The notes beneath the pieces were generated by a model. It was not told the DNA's origin. It made no database searches and saw nothing but the letters and a program-made list of their open reading frames with translations. From the NCBI RefSeq assembly GCF_003460605.1, contig NZ_QTVN01000012.1, forward strand, positions 68,263-132,262: a DNA stretch of 64,000 bases, given 5' to 3'. The position numbers were made by a program, and so were the translations under genes. This DNA is from Ruminococcus sp. AF31-8BH. GTDB lineage: Bacteria > Bacillota > Clostridia > Lachnospirales > Lachnospiraceae. Shown one piece after another: positions 53,398-61,469 of the stretch (position 1 is the first letter of the stretch; every line of letters starts with the position of its first letter).

Positions 53398-53448
53398 CTA
53401 TAAGTTACGTTATGTAACAATTATAGGTAGCTATAACAGTCAAGTCAA
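53398..53448 (-). promoter_or_regulatory. Promoter and dyad before the second MATE gene
   Basis: Minus-strand TTGACT (53448-53443), 17 bp, TATAAT (53425-53420). A dyad, CTATAA-GTTAC-GTTAT-GTAAC-AA-TTATAG (53398-53426), covers the -10 box and the start point, where a repressor would block transcription. Confidence 0.75.
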
Positions 53449-53535
53449 GCTTCTGTTTACTTTTAGTAATATGAATGATATGATATTTAAGAAAAAATGA
53501 TATCCAGCGAATATTATTCTACAGGAGGAATACTT

Positions 53536-53994
53536 ATGTACCTGGACGGTTTAGATAAACTGGATCAGAAGATTATCCAGTTACTGATAGAAAATGCACG
53601 CATCTCTTACTCTGATATTGGTGAAGAAATCGAGATTTCCAGAGTCGCAGTAAAAGCCCGGATTCAGGCTTTGGAGAAAAAAGGCGTAATTGAAGAATAT
53701 ACAACGATAATAAATCCACAAAAAATCAGCGGTGCTGTGTCATGCTATTTTGAGATTGAAACAAAACCTGAGCATCTGCCACAGGTAACAAATCTATTAT
53801 ACCAAAATGATATAGTTACACAAATTTACCGTGTCACTGGAAGGGACAGGCTTCATGTACATGCCGTTGCTTCATCTAGTGATGAAATGGAGCTCTTTCT
53901 GCACAATGTCATTGATCCTCTGCCTGGTATTGTCAGCTGCAGCTGCAATACAATCTTATCACGTATTAAAGATATTAAAGGGTTACGCCTATAG
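53536..53994 (+). CDS. Lrp/AsnC-family transcriptional regulator
   Basis: 152 residues from ATG 53536, with AGGAGG 7 nt upstream. N-terminal winged helix (KLDQKIIQLLIENARISYSD, then SRVAVKARIQALEKKGVI) and C-terminal RAM ligand-binding domain (KPEHLPQVTNLLYQND, TGRDRLHVHAVASSSDEME). Such proteins sense amino acids. Divergent from the second MATE exporter gene, which is its likely target. Confidence 0.9.
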   Translation: MYLDGLDKLDQKIIQLLIENARISYSDIGEEIEISRVAVKARIQALEKKGVIEEYTTIINPQKISGAVSCYFEIETKPEHLPQVTNLLYQNDIVTQIYRVTGRDRLHVHAVASSSDEMELFLHNVIDPLPGIVSCSCNTILSRIKDIKGLRL

Positions 53995-54001
53995 AATATG
54001 T

Positions 54002-54102
54002 AAAAAAAGGCACTCCCCGGCATACTGCGGACGTTTCCTTGAAGTAAAATCTATTGCAGTCACACGTCCTTGCTGTCCCTATTATAAGTCATGCCGGGGA
54101 GA
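54002..54102 (-). terminator. Large structured terminator after the malic enzyme gene
   Basis: CTCCCCGGCAT (54013-54023) and ATGCCGGGGAG (54091-54101) are exact complements; inside them GGACGT and ACGTCC also pair. On the minus strand the outer stem is followed by GTGCC and seven Ts. Unusually long inner part (67 nt) for a terminator. Confidence 0.65.
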
Positions 54103-54135
54103 ATTGCCTATCTTAATTATTAAATTGTATGTCTT

Positions 54136-55311
54136 TTAAATACGGGCTACACCGGTTCTCTTTGCTGCCTCAGCAACCGCTTTGGCTACTGCCGGTCCTA
54201 CTCTCTTATCAAATGCCTTCGGAATGATATATTCCGGAGAAAGTTCCTCATCTGTGATCAGATTAGCAAGTGCTTCAGACGCTGCCAGCTTCATCTCATC
54301 ATTGATCTCTTTTGCTCTCACATCAAATGCACCACGGAAGATTCCAGGGAAAGCAAGTACATTGTTAATCTGGTTCGGGAAATCACTTCTTCCTGTAGAA
54401 ACAACTTTTGCCCCGCCTGCCTTTGCGTCATCCGGGAAGATCTCCGGAGTCGGGTTTGCACATGCAAAAACAACTGCATCTTTATTCATGGTCTTAACCA
54501 TCTCTGTTGTAACGGCACCTGGTGCGGAAACACCGATAAATACATCTGCGCCGACCAGCATATCTGCAAGAGAACCGGATTTTTTAGCCAGGTTGGTAAC
54601 TTTAGCCATTTCATCTTTGATCGGATTCATACCTTCCGGGCGTCCCTCATAGATTGCACCCTTTCTGTCGCAGAGGGTGATATTCTTAAATCCGGCTGTA
54701 AGAAGCAGACGTGCAATAGAGATTGCTGCTGCTCCGGCTCCGTTCATTACAATACGGACATCCTCTTTCTTCTTGCCAACAACTTTAAGTGCATTGGTAA
54801 GACCTGCCAGTGTAATGATCGCAGTACCATGCTGGTCATCATGGAAGATCGGAATATCACATTTTTCTTTCAATTTCTTCTCGATTTCAAAACATCTCGG
54901 TGCGGAAATATCTTCCAGGTTTACTCCACCGAAGGAACCGGAGATCATATAGATTGTATTTACAATTTCGTCCACATCGTTGCTTTTAATGCAGAGCGGG
55001 AATGCATCCACATCACCAAATGCCTTGAAAAGGACACATTTTCCTTCCATAACCGGCATTCCGGCTTCCGGTCCGATATTTCCAAGTCCAAGAACAGCAG
55101 AACCGTCTGTAACTACCAGACACATGTTCCATCTTCTTGTGAGTTCGTAGGATTTGTTTACGTCCTTCTGGATTTCCAGACAAGGCTGTGCAACTCCAGG
55201 TGTATAAGCAAGTGACAGATCATCCTTATTTTCTACAGGTACTCTTGTTACAACTTCAATCTTACCTTTCCATTCTCCATGCAGTCTTAAAGATTCTTTT
55301 GCATAATCCAT
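54136..55311 (-). CDS. NAD-dependent malic enzyme
   Basis: Oxidative decarboxylation of malate to pyruvate. 391 residues, starting MDYAKESLRLHGEWKGKIEV; active-site and nucleotide motifs include AYTPGVAQPCLEI, VVTDGSAVLGLGNIGPEAGM, FHDDQHGTAIITLAGLTNAL, RIVMNGAGAAAISIARLLL and FACANPTPEIFPDDAKAGG. The short bacterial form without a phosphotransacetylase-like domain. Follows the malate/lactate dehydrogenase gene by 37 bp on the same transcript. Confidence 0.95.
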   Translation of the reverse strand: MDYAKESLRLHGEWKGKIEVVTRVPVENKDDLSLAYTPGVAQPCLEIQKDVNKSYELTRRWNMCLVVTDGSAVLGLGNIGPEAGMPVMEGKCVLFKAFGDVDAFPLCIKSNDVDEIVNTIYMISGSFGGVNLEDISAPRCFEIEKKLKEKCDIPIFHDDQHGTAIITLAGLTNALKVVGKKKEDVRIVMNGAGAAAISIARLLLTAGFKNITLCDRKGAIYEGRPEGMNPIKDEMAKVTNLAKKSGSLADMLVGADVFIGVSAPGAVTTEMVKTMNKDAVVFACANPTPEIFPDDAKAGGAKVVSTGRSDFPNQINNVLAFPGIFRGAFDVRAKEINDEMKLAASEALANLITDEELSPEYIIPKAFDKRVGPAVAKAVAEAAKRTGVARI

Positions 55312-55348
55312 TTCTGTTGTCCTCCCTGGTATTTTCTAATCTCATCTA

Positions 55349-56479
55349 TTAATAGTTTCCTGTAAAGAATTTGCTGTCTTTTGGAAGCTCATATCCATCA
55401 AAATATTTATCAAAGTCAAGTTTGAGATATCCACACAGATTAGCAAGTTCGACCATCGTATTATCGTTTACAGGTAATCCATGCTCTCTTCTTTCTTTTT
55501 CTGCAAAAACTTCTTTTTCACCATGTGTATAAATACGGTCTTTGCCTTCTGCCTTCGGGCTTTCTCTCAAAGTTTCCAGGTATTCTGAAAAATGTCTGCG
55601 GATTGCCTGAGGATCACCAAATAAAGCCGGATCGATTGCCATAAATCCATGGCAGATTCCTGTTTTATCCGGGAATGTGCAGCAATGATCCGAAGTGACA
55701 CCCATGGAAAGAATGGAACTGAACAGTTCACACAGCATACCATATCCATATCCCTTGTGGCTTCCTGTAACTTCTTCATTTCCACCAAGAGGCATGATTC
55801 CGCCACCCTTCTTTGCAACAATATTGGCAAGGACATCCGGTGCATCTGTGCTTGCATGACCATCTTTATCCAGCGCCCATCCATCAGGAAGCGGTTTCTC
55901 CATTTTGTTGTACATTTCGAGTTTTCCTCTTGTAACTACCGTGGTAGAACAGTCAAAGAAAAACGGATACGGGTCTGCCGGCATAGCTACTGCAATTGGG
56001 TTTGAGCCAAGCATGGCTTTTTTGCCAAACGTAGGAACCATAATAGCCTCTGAATTGGTGCAGGCCATTCCCAAAAGTCCCTCATCGCACGCCATCTTTG
56101 CATAATATCCGGCAATACCGAAATGATTGGACTCACGGACAGTTACAATTCCAACTCCGGTTTTTTTGGCTTTTTCGATGGCTTTTTTCATTGCATAAAC
56201 GGAAATAAGCTGTCCCATTCCATTATGGCCGTCAATCACTGCAGATATCGGTGTTTCAAATACAACTTCAGGCTTCGCCTGCGGATGGATCGTTCCCTTT
56301 TCGATTCCCTTATGATAACGCACCATTCTCTGCATACCATGACTTTCTATTCCATAAAGGTCAGCCGTAAGAAGCACATCCTTGATCTGATTGCTTTCTT
56401 CCTCTGTAAAACCAAACGCCTTGAATACGTCTCCGCAAAAATGATTCAGTGTCTCATATGACCATTTCACATATCCCAT
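55349..56479 (-). CDS. Malate/L-lactate/ureidoglycolate dehydrogenase (Ldh family)
   Basis: NAD(P)-dependent 2-hydroxyacid dehydrogenase of the YlbC/ComC-type family. ATG 56479 follows AGAGGG; 376 residues. Motifs: LYGIESHGMQRMVRYHKGIE, VTVRESNHFGIAGYYAKMA, MLGSNPIAVAMP and GSHKGYGYGMLCELFSSIL. Pairing with malic enzyme suggests malate or lactate as substrate: oxidation to oxaloacetate or pyruvate alongside malate decarboxylation. Under the operator-bearing promoter at 56542-56570. Confidence 0.9.
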   Translation of the reverse strand: MGYVKWSYETLNHFCGDVFKAFGFTEEESNQIKDVLLTADLYGIESHGMQRMVRYHKGIEKGTIHPQAKPEVVFETPISAVIDGHNGMGQLISVYAMKKAIEKAKKTGVGIVTVRESNHFGIAGYYAKMACDEGLLGMACTNSEAIMVPTFGKKAMLGSNPIAVAMPADPYPFFFDCSTTVVTRGKLEMYNKMEKPLPDGWALDKDGHASTDAPDVLANIVAKKGGGIMPLGGNEEVTGSHKGYGYGMLCELFSSILSMGVTSDHCCTFPDKTGICHGFMAIDPALFGDPQAIRRHFSEYLETLRESPKAEGKDRIYTHGEKEVFAEKERREHGLPVNDNTMVELANLCGYLKLDFDKYFDGYELPKDSKFFTGNY

Positions 56480-56517
56480 TGTTTCGTCCCTCTTTCCGGC
56501 ATTGCCAGTTTTGTTTA

Positions 56518-56570
56518 TTGGCATTACCAATTTGTATTTTGATTATACCACTGGTATTACCAAAACGCAA
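56518..56570 (-). promoter_or_regulatory. Promoter and FadR/LldR-type operators before the malate genes
   Basis: Minus-strand TTGCGT (56570-56565), 17 bp, TATAAT (56547-56542). Between the boxes lies TGGTATTACCA (56552-56562), overlapping a second dyad ATACCACTGGTAT (56545-56557). Downstream at 56518-56530 is TTGGCATTACCAA. These match the TGGT-N-ACCA pattern of FadR-subfamily GntR repressors, and a gene for one lies just upstream. Confidence 0.8.
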
Positions 56571-56613
56571 TAGAGGTCATATCAATTTATCCTGTAAAAA
56601 TGCCCAAAATTTC

Positions 56614-57321
56614 TCAGGATTTTTTTTGCATTTCTTCCATATAGCGTTCAATCGTATCCATATGTTCGGACATACATCGTTCCGCCTGTTCTGCATCTCC
56701 GTTGATGATCGCCTCAACAAGCCGATGATGCTGGTCATCAACCTCTTTGGCAGAATTATTCTTTTTCATAATGTAGTCTCTCGTCCCGGAAACAATATTC
56801 TCAGTCAGCTGATCCGCTGCCGCAAGGACACTGTAAACCATCGGGTTATCTGCGATCTTTGCAATCTTCTGGTGAAGTTCGCGATCCAGTTCACCCCGTA
56901 TCTTTTCATCTTCTGCTGCGTCCAGCCGTGCAAGAATCACCCTTAATTCTGCTGCATCCAGCGGTGTGCACTTTCTCGCTGCAAGAATTGCTGCTTCTCT
57001 TTCCAGTGCCGCACGGAACTGCTGATTCTGGCGCAGATATCCATGATTTAATTTAAAAAGTATGGATAAGGGTTCGATCAGCCAGGTATCCAGATCCTCC
57101 GTAATATAATTCCCGCCTCCCGGCACCGGCTTTACTATTCCCAACAGTTCCAGTGCTCTCAGAGCTTCTCTGACTGCCGGTCTGGACACTCCCATGGTCT
57201 CCGCCATTGTCCGCTCTGCCGGAAGGGCAGCTCCCGCTTTGAGATTGCCATTCTGAATGTTCTCTATGATCTGATTTAAAATCCCGTTAAAAGCCCGTTC
57301 ATCCCCAATTTCTTTAAACAT
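56614..57321 (-). CDS. GntR-family regulator, FadR/FCD type
   Basis: 235 residues from ATG 57321 (GGAGG 8 nt upstream). N-terminal winged helix (ALPAERTMAETMGVSRPAVR, EALRALELLGIVKPVPGGG) and a helical FCD ligand domain (AALEREAAILAARKCT, HQKIAKIADNPMVYSVL, HHRLVEAIINGDAEQAERCM) with the metal-site histidines in place. Family members such as LldR and DgoR respond to small organic acids. Directly upstream of the two malate genes, whose promoter holds matching operators. Confidence 0.92.
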   Translation of the reverse strand: MFKEIGDERAFNGILNQIIENIQNGNLKAGAALPAERTMAETMGVSRPAVREALRALELLGIVKPVPGGGNYITEDLDTWLIEPLSILFKLNHGYLRQNQQFRAALEREAAILAARKCTPLDAAELRVILARLDAAEDEKIRGELDRELHQKIAKIADNPMVYSVLAAADQLTENIVSGTRDYIMKKNNSAKEVDDQHHRLVEAIINGDAEQAERCMSEHMDTIERYMEEMQKKS

Positions 57322-57368
57322 ACTCCATGCCTCCACATCCCATTTCCGTCCGTATATTCTTACAGACG

Positions 57369-57397
57369 GTATTATTTTTACTGTCTTTCCCATACAA
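57369..57397 (-). promoter_or_regulatory. Probable promoter for the GntR gene
   Basis: Minus-strand TTGTAT (57397-57392), 17 bp, TAATAC (57374-57369). Confidence 0.5.
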
Positions 57398-57469
57398 TTT
57401 ATTTTGGGTACAACTGCACAGTATGGCAGTTATTTCTTATTCATATACATTATCAAAATACAAAGGTGC

Positions 57470-57571
57470 TTATTCTTGCAACAACCAATCAGCTATGTCG
57501 TGAATCTTGATTCCTTCATAGCTATATTTTGGATGTTTGGTTCGAGCAATAATCATTTTCGGATAAGCACC
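57470..57571 (-). pseudogene. Small C-terminal remnant, possibly of a DUF4143-type ATPase
   Basis: From ATG 57556 a minus-strand frame reads [20 protein letters not shown] and ends IADWLLQE, 28 codons. It has the look of the last part of AAA/DUF4143-type or related proteins, with an upstream in-frame stop, so only a fragment remains. A 9-bp inverted repeat, GGTGCTTAT (57465-57473) and ATAAGCACC (57563-57571), brackets it. Family assignment is weak. Confidence 0.35.
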
Positions 57572-57926
57572 TCAGATCTGAAGCAGACTGACCTTATTAG
57601 TAGAAATCAATGAAGATAATATTGATGTATTGTTTTCATATAGTCACCCACTTTCAAAAATTGAAAGTTCTTCATTTCTTGAAACTGCTCCAATGTATTT
57701 ATTATATTGTCTGTTAATAACATATGCAAGATGCCTCTATAAAATAATAATACCGGTACTGGATATCAAGATCCCGCACTGGTTTATTGATTGCTCTCTG
57801 GTCTCCATTGCAATACTTCATAATCACTTCTTATTCCTGAGACAATGTTTCCAAATATATTTTTCTTATGTGAACGATTTTAAAATTATCAATATACATC
57901 AGTTTTTTTCGATTTCTCAACCAGCT
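57572..57926. other. AT-rich intergenic region without intact gene
   Basis: Broken frames on both strands, none with a ribosome site and recognisable product. A palindrome ACTTTCAA-AAA-TTGAAAGT lies at 57650-57668. Probably remains of lost accessory genes. Confidence 0.45.
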
Positions 57927-58283
57927 TTACGGCAGAATCTCAAGCCAGTAGCCATCTGGATCTACGATGAAATAAATTCCCATTGCTTCATTTTCGAAGC
58001 AAATGCATCCCATCTCTTTGTGCTTTTTGTGTGCTGCCTCGTAATCCTCTGCCTGGAATGCCAGGTGGAATTCGCATTCACCCAGATTATATGGCTGTGG
58101 ATGATCTTTAAGCCAGGTAAGTTCCAACTCAAAATCACTTACATCGTTGCTCAGATACACAATGATAAAATCATCTGTAGTCTTTCTTCTCACTTCGTGC
58201 AGATCAAGAGCCTCGTTGTAAAATTTAATAGATCGCTCCAGATCTGACACATTGTAGTTTTCGTGAATCATCTTAAACTTCAT
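57927..58283 (-). CDS. VOC/glyoxalase-family protein
   Basis: 118-residue protein of the vicinal oxygen chelate fold. ATG 58283 overlaps the stop of the upstream gene by 4 bp (ATGA). It reads MKFKMIHENYNVSDLERSIK with the first metal-ligand region, ECEFHLAFQAEDYEAAHKKH and GIYFIVDPDGYWLEILP with the final Glu. It resembles lactoylglutathione lyase (GloA), but many VOC proteins of this size have other substrates. Confidence 0.85.
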   Translation of the reverse strand: MKFKMIHENYNVSDLERSIKFYNEALDLHEVRRKTTDDFIIVYLSNDVSDFELELTWLKDHPQPYNLGECEFHLAFQAEDYEAAHKKHKEMGCICFENEAMGIYFIVDPDGYWLEILP

Positions 58284-58963
58284 AATTCTTCTTTTGTACA
58301 TTCTGTGTTTTTAATTCGTGACTTATATTGTGGGCATTCAGTAATAAACCGCTTAATTACACTGGCATCATTCCAGTAATGCATTGGAAAAATGACATTG
58401 CAATCTACATTTTTAAGGAAATACAGGATTCCGTCAGCATAGTGATCTCCCTGCCTCGGATCTAAGGGGACAAATGCAGCGTCAAAATGCATACCCTTGA
58501 TTTTGCTGATCTCCGCACGATATGCTGAAGTAAGTCTCTGATTGTCAGCTTTCGGCTCACCATCCCAATACCAGTCGTTTAAGTCACCGGCATGATAAAT
58601 GGTGCCTTCCTTTGTTTTAACAATAAATGCTACACCACTATCGTTAGATAGCAATGTATCGACTTGGGTGCCATTATCCAGCTTATAAGTCTGATCATGA
58701 TAAACATATGTAATCTTCATATCCGACAGATGATTCCTTTTTCGTATATCATTCGCCAGAACTGTCTGATATGTCATTCCCATATCGTCAAGGATCTCAA
58801 AAATCACAGGATTAAAATGATCCTTATGAAAATGACTGCAAAAAACAATTACTTCTTTTTTCTTGTCAAGAAGTGGTAATTCACCCTTATAATAGTCAAA
58901 AATATAGTAGCAATCTTTAGTTTCAATTAAAAATCCACTGTGTTTAATGTAAGTAATTTTCAT
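58280..58963 (-). CDS. MBL-fold metallo-hydrolase
   Basis: 227 residues of the metallo-beta-lactamase fold. The metal site is seen as VFCSHFHKDHFNPVIF (HxHxDH), IYHAGDLNDWYW and IFPMHYW near the C-terminus. It resembles UlaG/YtkL-like hydrolases. ATG 58963 directly follows AAAGGTG; a GTG three bases before is an alternative. Translationally coupled to the VOC gene, so the two may act on the same compound, for example a glyoxalase-type detoxification pair, which is inference. Confidence 0.82.
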   Translation of the reverse strand: MKITYIKHSGFLIETKDCYYIFDYYKGELPLLDKKKEVIVFCSHFHKDHFNPVIFEILDDMGMTYQTVLANDIRKRNHLSDMKITYVYHDQTYKLDNGTQVDTLLSNDSGVAFIVKTKEGTIYHAGDLNDWYWDGEPKADNQRLTSAYRAEISKIKGMHFDAAFVPLDPRQGDHYADGILYFLKNVDCNVIFPMHYWNDASVIKRFITECPQYKSRIKNTECTKEEL

Positions 58964-59041
58964 CACCTTTATAAAATAACTCCTTTTTCCCTATAAGCTT
59001 ACAGACGAATACCTGGCGTTCATCCACAACCCAGAAGATGT

Positions 59042-59260
59042 CTAATATTCTTTTGAGATTTCCTCTGTTATCTCATATATCTCTTTGAATTTTTCTAAGT
59101 CTTCCGACGATCTGATCAGCATGATCTCTTCGATTTTTCCGGTCCGTATATCTTTAAATCCTGCTACTTCTTCTCCGGTGCAAATGCTTGCACGAATAAC
59201 TGGTTTCATCTGTTCTCTGTCATATGTTTTTTTCACGATTTTCTTTTTGAATAATCCCAT
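59042..59260 (-). CDS. Conserved small protein of unknown function
   Basis: 72 residues: MGLFKKKIVKKTYDREQMKP, then VIRASICTGEEVAGFKDIRT and GKIEEIMLIRSSEDLEKF. I recognise this as a small protein common in Clostridia, sometimes labelled aspartate dehydrogenase without basis. A basic N-terminus is followed by a compact alpha/beta segment. GGGAGGTAGC precedes the ATG. Function unknown. Confidence 0.75.
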   Translation of the reverse strand: MGLFKKKIVKKTYDREQMKPVIRASICTGEEVAGFKDIRTGKIEEIMLIRSSEDLEKFKEIYEITEEISKEY

Positions 59261-59305
59261 GCTACCTCCCCATCTCCGAATATCTTCGGTAACAAGATCA
59301 ACTAT

Positions 59306-59776
59306 TTAATTTCTGGAACATTTTTCTGCATCGATTGCCAGTACAAACATCAGCGCATCCAACGCATTTCCTGGATCCTGCACATCAATAACATATGTAT
59401 CCGTCATATGAAACAGTTCTTTACTAACCCGTGCAATTGAATAACCGCTTCGATCAAGAATGCTATAGTCCCATTCCATAATGGTTCCATCAATATGCCA
59501 TCCATTGTAATCAATATTATAATGTGGCGTCAGGAATGAGAATTCTTTGCTCAGGCATCCGATATAACTGCCGTTTTTATAAATTTCGAATTTAGGAAGA
59601 AAAGTAAGTACTTTCTGAACAACCATTCCCACTTCATTTCCATAGGCATCATAAATTACAAGTTTATGTCCCCAGGACAACTGACCTTTTACTACATAAA
59701 CAGTGTTGCCTGCTTCATCATAGATATCATAGCTGTCAAACCATGAAAACAGCCTTTGTTTAAATAATAACTTCAT
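59306..59776 (-). CDS. LURP-one-related (YxjI-like) protein
   Basis: 156 residues with the beta-rich pattern of the LURP-one-related/scramblase-like fold (PF04525): SYDIYDEAGNTVYVVKGQLS, KLVIYDAYGNEVGMVVQKVL, FLPKFEIYKNG and IARVSKELFHMTDTYVIDV. Such proteins are widespread and uncharacterised in bacteria. Monocistronic by spacing. Confidence 0.8.
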   Translation of the reverse strand: MKLLFKQRLFSWFDSYDIYDEAGNTVYVVKGQLSWGHKLVIYDAYGNEVGMVVQKVLTFLPKFEIYKNGSYIGCLSKEFSFLTPHYNIDYNGWHIDGTIMEWDYSILDRSGYSIARVSKELFHMTDTYVIDVQDPGNALDALMFVLAIDAEKCSRN

Positions 59777-59815
59777 AACTTTTCACCACTCTCTCCAACA
59801 GATATAATTGGTTCT

Positions 59816-60400
59816 TTACACTTCTTCGATATTGGCTACGTGGATTTTTCCATCAGGTTGTGTATGGCTTTTCCATTGCTCTTTTGTTATGACATTTGTA
59901 TGGCCAACTCTTATCTCATTAAGCAATGGTACTGGAACCTCATCGCAAGTATGATGATAAATAAATCCAAGTTTCTCCTGTACTCTTTTGGACTTTTTAT
60001 TTCCGTCATAATAGCCACACCATATTGTAGTCATTTCAAGCGTTTCAAATCCTCGTTTCATAAGCGCATATGCCGCTTCTGGCATATACCCTCTGCCCCA
60101 GAATGGTTCTCCCAACCAGTAACCAAGTTCACATTCATCATCTCTATCTGTCATATCTGTATGTCCGTTTAGTTTTAGTTCAACAGCTCCTATTGCAACA
60201 TTATTCTCTTTTTCACAGATTGCATAGCATTCTGCTCCGGTGAAAACATTGTCAATAACATATTTACTTGATTCGATATCCTTGTGAGGAGGCCATCCGG
60301 CAATTGGCCCTACTTTTGGATTTTTTGCATAAGTAAACAAACTTTCTGCATCATCTTGCGTCCACTTTCTTAAAATCAATCTTTCAGTTTCTAGTATCAT
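59816..60400 (-). CDS. GNAT-family N-acetyltransferase
   Basis: 194 residues, RimJ/RimL type. ATG 60400 gives the usual start MILETERLILRKWTQDDAES. Acetyl-CoA motifs: IGAVELKLNG, ELGYWLGEPFWGRGYMPEAA and KSKRVQEKLGFIYHHTCDE. GAAGGG lies about 12 nt upstream, a loose spacing. Acceptor unknown; could be a protein N-terminus, an amine or a drug. Confidence 0.88.
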   Translation of the reverse strand: MILETERLILRKWTQDDAESLFTYAKNPKVGPIAGWPPHKDIESSKYVIDNVFTGAECYAICEKENNVAIGAVELKLNGHTDMTDRDDECELGYWLGEPFWGRGYMPEAAYALMKRGFETLEMTTIWCGYYDGNKKSKRVQEKLGFIYHHTCDEVPVPLLNEIRVGHTNVITKEQWKSHTQPDGKIHVANIEEV

Positions 60401-60618
60401 TTTAAAATATATCCCTTCAGTATTCAATTTCGATTTTACCTTGGTGAACAAAGTCGCGTCCCTTTAGCCGATAGCTATGGGGATTCAATTATTGCTCTTT
60501 TCCTTAAGTTTATCATACTGGGTGTTTTGGTAAAAGTTTTTTTATTCAAGAAATCAATTTCAGGCATGACAAACAAACCTCCTATGCGGAAGTCATTTAT
60601 TCTATGCAATTGTAGATT

Positions 60619-61296
60619 TTAACATCTCACATGTGCATGAAAAGAAGAACTGTATTTATCTTTGCGGGGTGATACCATATTCCCTCCGCAAGAAGAACAT
60701 TTGCATACATCGATGTGATACAAAACCTTTATCATTTCTACTGCATTTAGATTTTTTAATGTAGAAATGTATTTCTTGCATCCAAGCAGGTTTCTGCAGA
60801 GAGTTATCTTTTTTCTCTTGTTTCTACATGATAGCAGACCATAGTGCCGGATTCTGACAAATCGTTTGGGTGGAACATGCATCATGAATCGACGGATGAA
60901 TTCTTCTCCTGAAATTGTTTTCTCTTTCCAGTGGCCTTCGTTTTTATAGTCTTTTACTGCATATGTAACTGTCGTATCCGTCATGGATTTGATTCGATGA
61001 TTACTGATTGCTATCCTGTGGGTATATTTTCCAAGATAATTGATAACCGGCTGTGCACCATTGAAAGTTTCTTTGCAGTAAGAGACCCAGTTCTTTTCAT
61101 AACACTTATCAAGAAGTTCTTTAAAACGATAGCTGTTCTGATATTTCTCTGCTGTACCATGAAATTTAAGCTTAGAATCATTCCACAGGCTTTTTAACTC
61201 ATCCAGATATTTTCCGCGGAACACTTTCGAGATAACACCATATGGGAGAAAAAAATTTCCACCTGTATCTTTCCATTTATTCTCGTATGTTCTCAC
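60619..61296 (-). pseudogene. IS91-family transposase, C-terminal remnant
   Basis: 225 residues matching the C-terminal part of IS91-type (Y2, rolling-circle) transposases: NFFLPYGVISKVFRGKYLDE, INYLGKYTHRIAISNHRI, EEFIRRFMMHVPPKRFVRIR and HYGLLSCRNKRKK, with a final CKCSSCGG. The N-terminal zinc finger and part of the catalytic region are absent. No terminal IS sequences could be identified. Marks past insertion in this accessory region. Confidence 0.82.
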
Positions 61297-61371
61297 TATC
61301 GGAATCGTACTCTGTCTGTTCTACATAATCTGCGGAACAGTCTCGTTTGTACGGATAAAAAAATAAACTGA

Positions 61372-61405
61372 GCCACGGCTGTTCCAACATGAAATCAGCC
61401 GTGGC
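61372..61405. terminator. Bidirectional terminator between DUF4143 ATPase and IS91 remnant
   Basis: GCCACGGCTG (61372-61381) pairs with CAGCCGTGGC (61396-61405), loop 14 nt, with A/T runs on both sides. Confidence 0.85.
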
Positions 61406-61469
61406 CTTATTTATATCATTTCACTCTTTTTTGAAATAGAACAACACCACAGCAACAACTCAAATCGAC

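Noticed and set aside
57404..57613. 69-codon plus-strand frame in the AT-rich gap
   Set aside because: No ribosome site, no recognisable product, and the opposite strand carries a more protein-like fragment.
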